NCBI GenBank assembly: GCA_937927235.1
Contig: CALBCM010000031.1
Coordinates: forward strand, 1 to 64,000
Reading direction: 5' to 3'
DNA from: an uncultured Johnsonella sp.
GTDB taxonomy: Bacteria; Bacillota; Clostridia; Lachnospirales; Lachnospiraceae
DNA: 64,000 bases
Shown in pieces: positions 35,386-43,853 of this stretch; the first letter of the stretch is position 1; each line of letters starts with the position of its first letter. The translations under genes and the position numbers were made by a program. The notes below the pieces were generated by a model. That model did no database searches and had not been told where the DNA came from. It saw nothing but the letters and a program-made list of their open reading frames with translations.

Positions 35386-36807
35386 TTATTTTATAGCTTT
35401 GCTTATTTTGCCGTTTTTTAAGCAAATCTTATAGTCACATACCAGCGTTTGCAGTAATTCATCATGAGTAATAATGATTATAATTTTTCCTGAATTTGCA
35501 AGCAGATTTACCCACTCTGCAAAGCTCAGTAACCCCTCACCGTCCATTCCGCTCGTCGGCTCATCAAATATATAGATAGCTGTATTAGAGCAATAGGCGG
35601 AGGCTATGGTTACTCTCTGCTTTTCGCCCCCGGATAATGAAGCAGGGTGGGTATTAATATATTTTTCCAATTTGAATAAATCTAATGCAGTCTGAGCTTT
35701 TTCTTTCAGCTCTTCAGTCATTTTTTTTCCTATTACTAATTCGTTTCCGACACTGTCGGCATATAATTGATAATCCGCATCCTGCATTACAAAATAACTG
35801 ATTTTTCGTCTTTGTGAAGCCTTAAGCACTTTTCCATCCCAAATAATGCTTCCACTTTTCTCGGATATTAAACCACAAAGCAATTTGCATAAGGTTGTCT
35901 TGCCCGCACCGTTTCCGCCGACTAAAGCTACGATATCTCCCTTTGAAATTTCTATATTAATATTTTCAATCCCAAAATGAGTATTTCTATAATGATAGCA
36001 TAAATTTTTGAGCAGCAAATCTCTGTTTAATCTTTTATTCCTTTTACATCTATTGATCACCATATCAGGGTGCCTGAATCCATATTCACTAAGCTTGAAG
36101 CAGTCCATCTTTATAAATTCCTCCGGCAGCCACACATTCTCTAAAACACCATCTGAAATATGAAAAATTTTATCTGCTAAAGCTGCAAATTCAAAAATGC
36201 GGTGCTCACTTATTATTACAGTTGTTCCCTGCTTTTTTATATCTTTAAGCATCCCGACAACAGTATTTATTCCATTCTTGTCCAAGTTAGATATGGGCTC
36301 ATCTAAAATTAAAATCTTAGGTTTTAATATAAATGCCGCTGCGATTGCTATGCGCTGCTTTTGCCCGCTTGAAAGCTCATCTACATTCTTATCCAATAAG
36401 CTTTCCAGCTGCAATAATTTGGAAATATTTTGAATATTGTTAAGAATCAAATCAGAAGCTATTCCAATATTCTCTGCTGAAAAGGCTATTTCATCCTGAA
36501 CCTTCTGCATAAAAAACTGGCTTCTCGGGTCTTGGAATACCACTCCAAAGATTTCAGCCTTTTCTTTTGCTGTCATTAAGTCAGGAGCTTTATTTAAAAT
36601 TAAAACTGTACCTTCTAAAATACCTTGATAAAATTGAGGGGCAAGTCCGGTTATCAGTTTTAAAATCGTACTTTTCCCCGCGCCTGACCTTCCGCAAAGC
36701 AATATGCATTCACCTGAGCCTATGTCAAAGGATACATTTTTTATCTTCTTATCAGAAGCTTCTTTACTGCTTCCATAATAAAAAACTACATTATTAAAGT
36801 TAATCAT
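35386..36807 (-). CDS. Fused double ATPase of an ECF transporter
   Basis: The 473-residue protein holds two ABC ATPase domains. The first has GRSGAGKST, FQDPRSQFF, SSGQKQRIAIAAA and LILDEPISNLD. The second (from about 245) has GGNGAGKTT, LSGGEKQRV and YIFDEPTSGMD. The FQDP-type Q-loop is the ECF/cobalt-importer style. It overlaps the T-subunit gene by 4 bp. It powers uptake through the S and T membrane subunits just upstream. Confidence 0.9.
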   Translation of the reverse strand: MINFNNVVFYYGSSKEASDKKIKNVSFDIGSGECILLCGRSGAGKSTILKLITGLAPQFYQGILEGTVLILNKAPDLMTAKEKAEIFGVVFQDPRSQFFMQKVQDEIAFSAENIGIASDLILNNIQNISKLLQLESLLDKNVDELSSGQKQRIAIAAAFILKPKILILDEPISNLDKNGINTVVGMLKDIKKQGTTVIISEHRIFEFAALADKIFHISDGVLENVWLPEEFIKMDCFKLSEYGFRHPDMVINRCKRNKRLNRDLLLKNLCYHYRNTHFGIENINIEISKGDIVALVGGNGAGKTTLCKLLCGLISEKSGSIIWDGKVLKASQRRKISYFVMQDADYQLYADSVGNELVIGKKMTEELKEKAQTALDLFKLEKYINTHPASLSGGEKQRVTIASAYCSNTAIYIFDEPTSGMDGEGLLSFAEWVNLLANSGKIIIIITHDELLQTLVCDYKICLKNGKISKAIK

Positions 36808-37478
36808 ACTCTTACCTTAAAATAAATTGTCATCATTATTAATGCATAAATTATTATTGTTACCATATCAAAATAAGAAAATTCAGACTTATATAGAGAG
36901 GTTCTTTTTCCCTTATATGCCAATCCCCTAAGCTCTGCGGTCGCACCAAGCTCATCAGACAATTTTATGCACCTTATTGTAAGGGGAACAAAAAAGCTTT
37001 CATAGGCAAGCAGGGGATGCTTAAAATAATCATACCAATTCAAAAAGATTCCTCTGGCTTTAATGCCAAGCCTGATAGTAATCATCTCTTTCCTTAAAAC
37101 AGGAAAAAATCTGATTAAAATACAAATCATAATTAATATTGACTTTGGGATATGCATTTTTTCATAGCTCAATAGAATACGGCTGAGATTGCTCTTAACA
37201 ATTACAGCCGCAAACATCATCAGCGGTATCATACGGGCAAAAGTACTTAGTATAATATACAGTATTGCCATTTTAGAAGCAAAAAATGCGGCTATCAGCT
37301 GAATGACTAAATATATAAATCCCAATTTAACGGCATCAGATAACTGCTTGGACTGCCACATATATAATATTCCTAAAATTAAAAAGCAATGAATCGAATT
37401 TGCATTCTTATATAAGAACCAACTGACTGTAGCAGTTAAAAGTATAATAATATGCGTTCTAGGGTCTAATTCTCTCAT
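36804..37478 (-). CDS. ECF transporter T subunit (EcfT)
   Basis: The 224-residue membrane protein has several hydrophobic helices and the coupling-helix arginine motifs expected of EcfT (KARGIFLNW near 140 and ELRGLAYKGKR near 190). It joins the ATPases to the substrate subunit. It overlaps the S-subunit gene by 1 bp and the ATPase gene by 4 bp, so the three are made together. Confidence 0.88.
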   Translation of the reverse strand: MRELDPRTHIIILLTATVSWFLYKNANSIHCFLILGILYMWQSKQLSDAVKLGFIYLVIQLIAAFFASKMAILYIILSTFARMIPLMMFAAVIVKSNLSRILLSYEKMHIPKSILIMICILIRFFPVLRKEMITIRLGIKARGIFLNWYDYFKHPLLAYESFFVPLTIRCIKLSDELGATAELRGLAYKGKRTSLYKSEFSYFDMVTIIIYALIMMTIYFKVRV

Positions 37479-38095
37479 TATACCAATTTTGCTTTCTTTA
37501 CATGCTTTTTAAAAAATTTTATTCCAACCCAAAAGCCCAGAAACGACAATACCGCAGTAATAAGTCCAATTAACAAAACCATATCCGGGCTGCCGTAATA
37601 TCTGATTAGAATTTCTTTACCCTCCTCGGTATAAGAGCTTCCCAAACTGCTTAGATACTGCTCTTTAAAGAAGAATAAGGGAATAGAGCTTCCTAATGCA
37701 TATAATGTCCAATATACTGTATAGCCTATCCCGTTTCTTAAATCCTGCTTATAAGTATTTTCTCCCCACATAATAATTTCACAAATAATTCCTACAGCAA
37801 GTATTACTACCAAAAACCATGCAGATCCAAATACAGTCATCATAAGCCCGCAAAAAATTGAAGTAACAAATAAAATACCATGCTTAGCTACTTTATTGGA
37901 CATAACAACGTAAAGAGGGGCACAAAAAATTCCCATTACACCGACATAAAAAAGATAATTTAGTGCCGGAGTGGCAACCATAGTAATAACTATTTTAACA
38001 ATTACCATAATAACCAAAATAGCAACATTAAAAATCGAAAGAGTAACTATATCCTTTAATTTCAATTTTGTATTTTCATTGTTTTTATTTTCCAT
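37478..38095 (-). CDS. MptD-family ECF substrate-binding (S) subunit
   Basis: The 205-residue protein has about six membrane helices and looks like the MptD/TIGR02185 S-component family (start LKDIVTLSIFNVAILVIMV, later LVVILAVGIICEIIMWG). S subunits bind the vitamin or small metabolite outside; the substrate of this family is not established. An AGGAGG site precedes the ATG. It is the first gene of the S-T-A operon, next to an AraC-type regulator. Confidence 0.85.
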   Translation of the reverse strand: MENKNNENTKLKLKDIVTLSIFNVAILVIMVIVKIVITMVATPALNYLFYVGVMGIFCAPLYVVMSNKVAKHGILFVTSIFCGLMMTVFGSAWFLVVILAVGIICEIIMWGENTYKQDLRNGIGYTVYWTLYALGSSIPLFFFKEQYLSSLGSSYTEEGKEILIRYYGSPDMVLLIGLITAVLSFLGFWVGIKFFKKHVKKAKLV

Positions 38096-38114
38096 TTTTT
38101 CCTCCTAAAATAAA

Positions 38115-38146
38115 ATAGATTAGTTAGTTTTTACTAACTAATCTAT
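38115..38146 (-). promoter_or_regulatory. Perfect 14-bp inverted repeat before the ECF operon
   Basis: ATAGATTAGTTAGT (38115-38128) and its exact complement (38133-38146) flank TTTT, ending 9 bp before the ribosome site of the S-subunit gene. Minus-strand TATACC just upstream could be a -10 box. It may be an operator (perhaps for the AraC regulator or a DtxR-type repressor, as it contains TTAGTTAG) or a leader attenuator. Confidence 0.5.
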
Positions 38147-38185
38147 GGTATAGCATTTATTTTTTTATATTTCTACTCTTATAAG

Positions 38186-39157
38186 TCACAACCTATCCAA
38201 AAAGCCATTATTTTTTGCTTTATATTCACTTGGCGTATTTCCAATAATATTTTTAAAAGCGGTTGAAAATTTATTAGGATTATCATATCCCATTTCATTT
38301 GCTATTTCTATAATAGACTTATCAGTTTCTTTTAACAGCTGACAGGCTTTTTGCATCTTATACTCCCGTCTGAATCTTTGTATCGGTATACCGTAAATTT
38401 CTTTAAAGCAGTCTTTCATTACCGTAAGGCTCATATCATATCTTTTTGCCAAATCCTTTAAATAAATTTTCTCGCTTAATTGCCCTGTTATCTCATTTCT
38501 AATTGCTTTAACCTTTTTAATATATTCTCTTGCAAAATATTTTGAGGTGTTAAAACGAGCTTCCGGCATAAATTCCGACAGCAGAAAAAATATTTCCAAA
38601 ACCTTCAAACGCAAATATCCGCTTTTATTATCATTGGAATATTCATATAATTCATTAAATACATGCAGCAGTTCTATCGGTGTTTTAATGACTGTGCATT
38701 GATTATCAGGGCAAAATTTTTTTATCAGCTGAGCTAAATTAATAGAAACTCCTTCAACAATCCCCTCAAAAATTTCACCTGTAATATCTAAATCAATTAT
38801 AATTGCAAAGCCTTTATAAATCCCTAAAGGGAAAGTCGGCTCATCAACCTGTTTATTTAAAATGCTTATTGCAAAATCTCCCTCTCCGACATAAGTGAGA
38901 AAATCTTTTTTATACTCACATTCAAATCTTCCGGTTTTACAATAAGATATTTCAACCACATTAGATAAAGTTTTTTCTCTTTTAGCACAGGTAAAGGAAT
39001 TAAAAAAAGTAAGAGCATAGTCAATCCCGGGAAACAGGTGATAAATCTTCATAGAGCTGTCTTGAGTTTCACATTTTATTTTATATTTTTTTATGTGATT
39101 GGAGCTGCTTAATAAAAATGCATCTACTCCATATAATTTCTGCTTTTCTAAATCCAT
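38186..39157 (-). CDS. AraC-family transcription regulator
   Basis: The 323-residue protein has an N-terminal ligand-sensing part (about 1-200) and a C-terminal double helix-turn-helix (about 225-320) with KIYLKDLAKRYDMSLTVM, ITEIANEMGYDNPNKF-like IIEIANEMGYDNPNKFS and TPSEYK. It is the usual neighbour of MptD-type ECF operons and is transcribed towards one 90 bp ahead, so it probably controls it. Confidence 0.9.
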   Translation of the reverse strand: MDLEKQKLYGVDAFLLSSSNHIKKYKIKCETQDSSMKIYHLFPGIDYALTFFNSFTCAKREKTLSNVVEISYCKTGRFECEYKKDFLTYVGEGDFAISILNKQVDEPTFPLGIYKGFAIIIDLDITGEIFEGIVEGVSINLAQLIKKFCPDNQCTVIKTPIELLHVFNELYEYSNDNKSGYLRLKVLEIFFLLSEFMPEARFNTSKYFAREYIKKVKAIRNEITGQLSEKIYLKDLAKRYDMSLTVMKDCFKEIYGIPIQRFRREYKMQKACQLLKETDKSIIEIANEMGYDNPNKFSTAFKNIIGNTPSEYKAKNNGFLDRL

Positions 39158-39494
39158 ATTTATATTTCCACCGCCTTAAAAATTAATATTATTAACTATC
39201 ATCAATAAAAGTCTATAATATTTCACTTAATGCATTATAGTATTGCCCGTCGGCAATAGCAATAGTAAGAGGAGGAATTGAGCAAAAATCAAAGCAGGCT
39301 AAGAACAGACGGGGGCGGCATAGTCTTTTGACTATGCCGCCCCCTACAAAACAGACATCAGCTAAAAACAGTAAAACGGATAATCATAATCCGCATTGTT
39401 GCCTGCTCATTACGGGCGTGTCAACTTTGGAAGCTACCTTTTACAATACTATTCTTATCCTGCTATTTACTAAATCGGAAATTTCATATCTAAT
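39158..39494. other. Gene-free stretch with three hairpins
   Basis: No convincing gene. Hairpins: TATTGCC/GGCAATA (39241-39258), a perfect 15-bp GC-rich stem GGGGGCGGCATAGTC/complement with TTTT loop (39311-39344), and CGGAT/ATCCG (39377-39393). An AGGAGGA stands at 39270-39276. The 15-bp stem has no T-run in either direction, so it is not a standard terminator. It could be a decayed mobile element, a repeat unit or a structured RNA. Confidence 0.5.
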
Positions 39495-39752
39495 TTAATC
39501 ATTGCCTGAGGGCATAGGCACACCGTGCTTGATTTCTTCCTCAGTAAGCACCAAATTTGTATCATATATTGATTTCATAACCTTAAGCGGTGCACGTCTA
39601 AATTCTTCTTCCTCTAAAGCATCCAAACTGTTTATATTTTTCTCATTATTATCCTCAGTTCCGGAAGCATCGGTATAAACTGCCATACTATATAAAAGCA
39701 GCATACACAGTGCCAATAAAACTGAAAAAGCTTTAAACTTTTTTTGCTTCAT
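39495..39752 (-). CDS. Small secreted peptide of unknown function
   Basis: The 85-residue product has a clear signal peptide (LLALCMLLLYSMAVYTDASG, likely cleaved after about residue 29) and a short acidic mature part (NSLDALEEEEFRRAPLKVMK, ending VPMPSGND). No Cys pairs or known motif. GGGAGG precedes the start. Its promoter carries the same 24-bp palindrome as the decayed secreted protein at the left end, so it may belong to a small surface-protein or signalling regulon. Confidence 0.65.
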   Translation of the reverse strand: MKQKKFKAFSVLLALCMLLLYSMAVYTDASGTEDNNEKNINSLDALEEEEFRRAPLKVMKSIYDTNLVLTEEEIKHGVPMPSGND

Positions 39753-39846
39753 ATTTATATACCTCCCTTAATTAATTATAATGGCAGCACCCTGACAAGC
39801 ATTCATGCCTGCCTCTTATAGCCTGATAAGCCTAGTATGTATAAAT

Positions 39847-39894
39847 ATTATATACCGGCTTATAATAAAATACTCCACCCGTAAGGGTAGGATA
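39847..39894 (-). promoter_or_regulatory. Second copy of the 24-bp palindromic operator with promoter
   Basis: Positions 39871-39894 match 20 of 24 bases of the palindrome at 3286-3309 (core ACCC-GTAA-GGGT). On the minus strand it is followed after exactly 18 nt by TATAAT (39847-39852). The flanking ATAAAA is also shared. Confidence 0.6.
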
Positions 39895-39988
39895 TTTATA
39901 AAGCAGCTATTGACAATATGGCTTAAGAAGTTTCAGTAAAGTCAGTCATTAGTAATTTACTTTTTAAGTTAAAAGCTTATTACCTGCT

Positions 39989-40471
39989 TCAGCTGAAATC
40001 ATAGGCAATTCTTTTACTGCCGTCATTCATATAGACAATACCGCATCTTTTAAAGCCGTTTTTAAGAATTGCCGACTGCATCGGGATATTATCAACATGC
40101 GTATCCACACGCAAATAATCTGTTTTAGATTTGCAAAAATTAAAGCATGCCTCAGCCACACCCTTTACAGTACCGTTTGAAGCTACTCTGTGTATAGCAC
40201 CATACTCTTTATCACAGCTCCACTGCCCGTCTTCTATATAGGCATAAGCCGAGTCCGGAGCAATAATCAGCGCAAAGACACCGACTATTTTTAAGTCTTC
40301 CAGGCAGACATAAATATTGTTATTTTTTATGTCTTCAGTTATTATCTCCCGCTCAGGATAGGTGCCCCGCCATTGCTTTGAATTATTATTTTCCTGCATA
40401 AACCTTTTGGCACAGGCATAAACCTCCATTATAGCATCCAAATCTTTTAAAACAGCAGGTCGGATTTCCAT
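39989..40471 (-). CDS. GNAT-family N-acetyltransferase
   Basis: The 160-residue protein has the GNAT plan: N-terminal IRPAVLKDLDAIMEVYACAK, a central beta strand with IHRVASNGTVKGVAEACF as the acetyl-CoA loop, and the late LRVDTHVDNIPMQSAILKNGF segment. It would transfer an acetyl group to an unknown acceptor in the cytoplasm. It is 28 bp downstream of a methyltransferase gene and likely co-transcribed. Confidence 0.88.
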   Translation of the reverse strand: MEIRPAVLKDLDAIMEVYACAKRFMQENNNSKQWRGTYPEREIITEDIKNNNIYVCLEDLKIVGVFALIIAPDSAYAYIEDGQWSCDKEYGAIHRVASNGTVKGVAEACFNFCKSKTDYLRVDTHVDNIPMQSAILKNGFKRCGIVYMNDGSKRIAYDFS

Positions 40472-40499
40472 AGACTTTACCTCTTAAAGCAAATTATTT

Positions 40500-41114
40500 T
40501 TATTTTATGCTGATAATACAAAGACTGTTTTTCTTATCATTATAATAAAAATCAGTTTTTGTGAAGCCGGCTTTTTTAAGTGCAGCTTCCAGAGCTTCAT
40601 CACTGTACACCTTCATTCCCTCTATGATTTTAGTCCATTTTTCAGAGCTTCCGGCTACATCATTGCATATCATAAATACACCTTTTGTCTTAAGAATGTG
40701 ATGTATTCCCTTAAATGCCTCCTCTAGGAAGGGCCAGAAATATATGGTTTCAAAGGCTGATACTATATCAAAGCTTTCAGCTTCAAAGGGCAGTTTCATA
40801 ACATCACCTTGAATCACCTCACATCTTTTAGCTTCTACCGCCTGACTGTTAAGCTTTAAGGACATATCCACGCTTTCAGGGGAGTAATCCATACCGATTA
40901 CTTTGCCTTTAGTACACCTGGTTAAAAAAACTGCAAGATTTGCCCCGCCTCCACAGCCTATGTCCAGTACCCTGTCTTCCTCTTTTACATGAAGGTGGTC
41001 AAATCCCCATTTAGAATTTTCCACATGCCCGGAATTCATCATCTTAAGCATGAGTCTGCCGCCAAAGCCTAGAGGCTTTGCACAGTTATTAAAAAATTTC
41101 TTAAATAAAGCCAT
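40500..41114 (-). CDS. SAM-dependent class I methyltransferase
   Basis: The 204-residue protein has the SAM-binding loop VLDIGCGGGANLAVF, an acidic GMDYSPESVDMS and motif IV region SFDIVSAFETIYFW. It belongs to the UbiE/methyltransferase-11 type; the substrate is unknown. It ends 28 bp before the GNAT gene. Confidence 0.88.
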   Translation of the reverse strand: MALFKKFFNNCAKPLGFGGRLMLKMMNSGHVENSKWGFDHLHVKEEDRVLDIGCGGGANLAVFLTRCTKGKVIGMDYSPESVDMSLKLNSQAVEAKRCEVIQGDVMKLPFEAESFDIVSAFETIYFWPFLEEAFKGIHHILKTKGVFMICNDVAGSSEKWTKIIEGMKVYSDEALEAALKKAGFTKTDFYYNDKKNSLCIISIK

Positions 41115-41244
41115 AGTCTTTCACCTGTTTTCTGTTAATACCATGTTAAAATCTATCAGCAGTCTGCCTGTTACATGCTTATGCTGTCAACCTCAAGGAG
41201 CCTGAAAAGTATAGGTTCAAGCCCTTGAAGGCTAGTGACGCAGC

Positions 41245-42372
41245 CTACAGCTCGGATTTTTTATTAATATATCCTTCAGCGGTAAGAAGCTCTGCACATA
41301 ATAATGCCCCGCCGGCAGCTCCTCTTAAGGTATTATGTGAAAGTCCTATAAATTTCCAGTCATAAATTAAATCTTTGCGAAGCCTTCCGACAGTTACTCC
41401 CATGCCTTTTTCAAAATCTGCATCAAGCCTTACCTGCGGTCTGTTGTCTTCTTCAATATACTTTATAAACTGCTTCGGAGCTGAGGGGAGTCTAAGCTTT
41501 TGCGGAAGCCCCTCATACTCTGCAAGCTTTTTTATCAGGGTTTCCTTATCCGCCTTATGCCTTAATTTTACAAATACCGCTGCGGTATGTCCATTAAGTA
41601 CCGGTACTCGTACGCACTGGCAGCTGATTAAAGGAAGACTTGCAGGAATTATCTCTGAACCTTCAACCCTTCCAAATATTCTAAGCGGCTCCTTTTCGCT
41701 CTTTTCTTCCTCCCCGCCTATATAGGGTATGATATTTTCCACCATCTCGGGCCATTCCTCAAAGGTCTTCCCCGCTCCTGATATTGCCTGATAAGTAGTT
41801 GCTATTACCTCATAAGGCTCAAACTCCTTCCAGGCAGCCAGTATTGGAGTATAGCTCTGTATAGAGCAGTTAGGCTTTACCGCTATAAATCCTCTTTTTG
41901 TTCCCAGTCTTTTTCTCTGTGCTTTAATAACCTCCAAGTGTTCAGGATTAACCTCAGGTATAATCATAGGTACATCTTTAGTCCATCTATGTGCCGAATT
42001 ATTTGAGACTACCGGAGTTTCAGTTTTAGCATAAGCTTCTTCTATAGCTTTTATTTCGTCCTTTGTCATATCTACAGCAGAAAAAACGAAATCTACCTTA
42101 TCAGCTATACTCTGAATATCACTTACATTCATTACAGTAAGCTTTTTTATATTCTCAGGCATAGGTGCAGGCATCTTCCATCGGTCACCCACAGCAGCTT
42201 CATAAGCTTTCCCTTCGCTTCTGGCACTTGCTGCAACTACAGCCACCTCATACCAGGGGTGCTCCGCAAGCAGTGAAAGAAATCTCTGACCTACCATGCC
42301 GGTAGCTCCAAGCACTCCAACTTTAATTTTAGAATTTATTTCATCAATATTAGGTTTATTATTATCCATCAT
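41245..42372 (-). CDS. asd: Aspartate-semialdehyde dehydrogenase
   Basis: The 375-residue enzyme reduces aspartyl phosphate to the semialdehyde feeding dapA, threonine and methionine. Seen: the NADP loop GVLGATGMVGQRF, the nucleophile Cys in KPNCSIQ, and QAISGAGKTF. It is of the longer archaeal/fungal-like class rather than the E. coli class. Tandem ATG codons give two possible starts. It is alone, with a long structured leader (42420-42600). Confidence 0.92.
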   Translation of the reverse strand: MMDNNKPNIDEINSKIKVGVLGATGMVGQRFLSLLAEHPWYEVAVVAASARSEGKAYEAAVGDRWKMPAPMPENIKKLTVMNVSDIQSIADKVDFVFSAVDMTKDEIKAIEEAYAKTETPVVSNNSAHRWTKDVPMIIPEVNPEHLEVIKAQRKRLGTKRGFIAVKPNCSIQSYTPILAAWKEFEPYEVIATTYQAISGAGKTFEEWPEMVENIIPYIGGEEEKSEKEPLRIFGRVEGSEIIPASLPLISCQCVRVPVLNGHTAAVFVKLRHKADKETLIKKLAEYEGLPQKLRLPSAPKQFIKYIEEDNRPQVRLDADFEKGMGVTVGRLRKDLIYDWKFIGLSHNTLRGAAGGALLCAELLTAEGYINKKSEL

Positions 42373-42785
42373 CTAATTTCGCTACTAAAAATGTATTAAA
42401 ATATATTCAATACGCTAGAATATTACTACTTCAACGAGCATACTTTCAATAAATTGTATTTACTCATAAATTCTTATACTCTCCATAGTCGTTAATTCCC
42501 GACTGGCAATCGGTACATATAGATATTTTATCCTGCTGCTTTTAGTAGACTCTCCTTTTTTATTTATGTTAAAATATCTATGCTGTTATATTATAATCTC
42601 CACCTTCAAAATACAAAACCGTCAAACTTTAGGCAGAAAATAGAGTATATTGTATTATATCATCTTATGATAATAAATACAATAAACGCAAAAAAGCGGT
42701 ATATTTTTAAAACATGCCACTTATATACTTATCAATATTAATAAATTATTTATCGTACACCATGGAATATATCATACTTCCTGCT
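42373..42785 (-). promoter_or_regulatory. asd promoter and structured 5' leader of about 210 nt
   Basis: Minus-strand TATAAT (42590-42595) would start a transcript near 42583. The first bases form a perfect 12-bp stem (42570-42581 with 42519-42530). A second stem pairs 42500-42504 with 42487-42491. The sequence GACTATGGAGAG follows. The leader is too long and paired to be accidental spacing, but I cannot match it to a known lysine, purine or T-box pattern. The rest, 42620-42785, shows no gene. Confidence 0.4.
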
Positions 42786-43571
42786 TCAAGGATTCTTTTT
42801 AGCAGTCACAGACTCCTCCCCTTTATCGTGAAGCAGCCTGGCTTTTAATCCGTTAAATACAATTTTTTTAGCATGCTTCGCCTGCTCCAAATCAAGCGGA
42901 GGCACTCCCTCAAGCGGATATTTCAGATTAAGGCTGTCATACTTTGTTTTACCCATAGTGTGATAGGGAAGTATATCAAGCGCTCTGATATTTTTAAGCC
43001 CTCCCAGAAAATAGCCCAATTCATAGAGCAGCTCATCATTATAAGTAATTCCGGGAATTACAACATGCCTGACCCACATATCCTTTTTATTCTTATCCAA
43101 ATATTGTGCAAATGCAAGTATATGCTCATTCCTTTCACCGGTAAGCCACAGATGCTTGTCGCTGTTAATATGCTTTATATCAAGCAAAAATAAATCAGTC
43201 ACCTTTAATAATCTATCAAATTTTTCTATAATTGCAGGATTATTCAAAGAAAAGGTCGCTCCGCTTGTATCCAAACAGGTATGTATCTCTCTTTTTTTAG
43301 CTTCTGTAAACAGCTCAATAACAAAATCAATCTGGAGCAAAGGCTCTCCTCCGGTACAGGTGATTCCCCCTCCGTGAAGATAAGGCTTATAAGTTTCATA
43401 ATCTTCAAGAATTTCATCCACGCTGACCTCTTTGCCTATGCCGGTCTGCCAGGTATCAGGATTATGACAATATTTACAGCGCAGGGGACAACCCTGAAAA
43501 AAAACCACATAACGAACACCGGGACCATCAACGGTCCCGAATGTTTCAATAGAATGTATCCTGCCTTTCAA
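42786..43571 (-). CDS. pflA: Pyruvate formate-lyase activating enzyme
   Basis: The 261-residue radical-SAM enzyme installs the glycyl radical. The cluster motif is CPLRCKYCHNPDTW (CxxxCxxC); GGEPLLQ follows. The start is TTG directly after the TAA of the 79-residue glycyl-radical gene, with GAGGG upstream, so translation is coupled. Here its target would be the free 79-residue subunit rather than the C-terminus of a full-length lyase. Confidence 0.95.
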   Translation of the reverse strand: MKGRIHSIETFGTVDGPGVRYVVFFQGCPLRCKYCHNPDTWQTGIGKEVSVDEILEDYETYKPYLHGGGITCTGGEPLLQIDFVIELFTEAKKREIHTCLDTSGATFSLNNPAIIEKFDRLLKVTDLFLLDIKHINSDKHLWLTGERNEHILAFAQYLDKNKKDMWVRHVVIPGITYNDELLYELGYFLGGLKNIRALDILPYHTMGKTKYDSLNLKYPLEGVPPLDLEQAKHAKKIVFNGLKARLLHDKGEESVTAKKNP

Positions 43572-43811
43572 TTATATTCCCTCGTGAAATGTTCTTGAAA
43601 TTACATCATTTTGCTGTTCTTTTGTAAGCTTATTAAAGTTTACAGCATATCCGGATACTCTTACAGTAAGCTGAGGATATTTTTCAGGATGAGCCTGAGC
43701 ATCAAGCAGAGTTTCTCTTGAAAATACATTTATATTTAAATGATGACCTCCCTTTTGTGAATATCCGTCAAGTAATGAAACCAGATTATCAATCTGAGCA
43801 TCTGTAACCAT
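43572..43811 (-). CDS. Stand-alone glycyl-radical subunit of pyruvate formate-lyase
   Basis: The 79-residue protein equals the C-terminal end of a normal [23 protein letters not shown], then [19 protein letters not shown] and [18 protein letters not shown]. The radical-bearing Gly is residue 54 in RVSGYAV. It resembles GrcA/YfiD and phage T4 Y06I, which replace the oxygen-cut end of PFL, but here it is the only such domain in the operon because the 688-residue core lacks one. It has a strong AAGGAGG site and is followed at once by pflA. Confidence 0.92.
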   Translation of the reverse strand: MVTDAQIDNLVSLLDGYSQKGGHHLNINVFSRETLLDAQAHPEKYPQLTVRVSGYAVNFNKLTKEQQNDVISRTFHEGI

Positions 43812-43853
43812 TGTTTTTTCCTCCTTAAAAATATATTATAAAAATTGTCTGTA

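Noticed and set aside
39277..39498. 74-codon open frame on the plus strand after AGGAGGA
   Set aside because: It has no ATG, GTG or TTG in frame at the right place, an odd composition (Asn, His, Lys-rich then hydrophobic), and runs across the 15-bp hairpin and into the opposing gene's stop.
42480..42600. Purine or lysine riboswitch before asd
   Set aside because: GACTATGG resembles the 3' side of a purine aptamer, but the matching 5' side and loop motifs are absent; lysine-riboswitch motifs are also absent.
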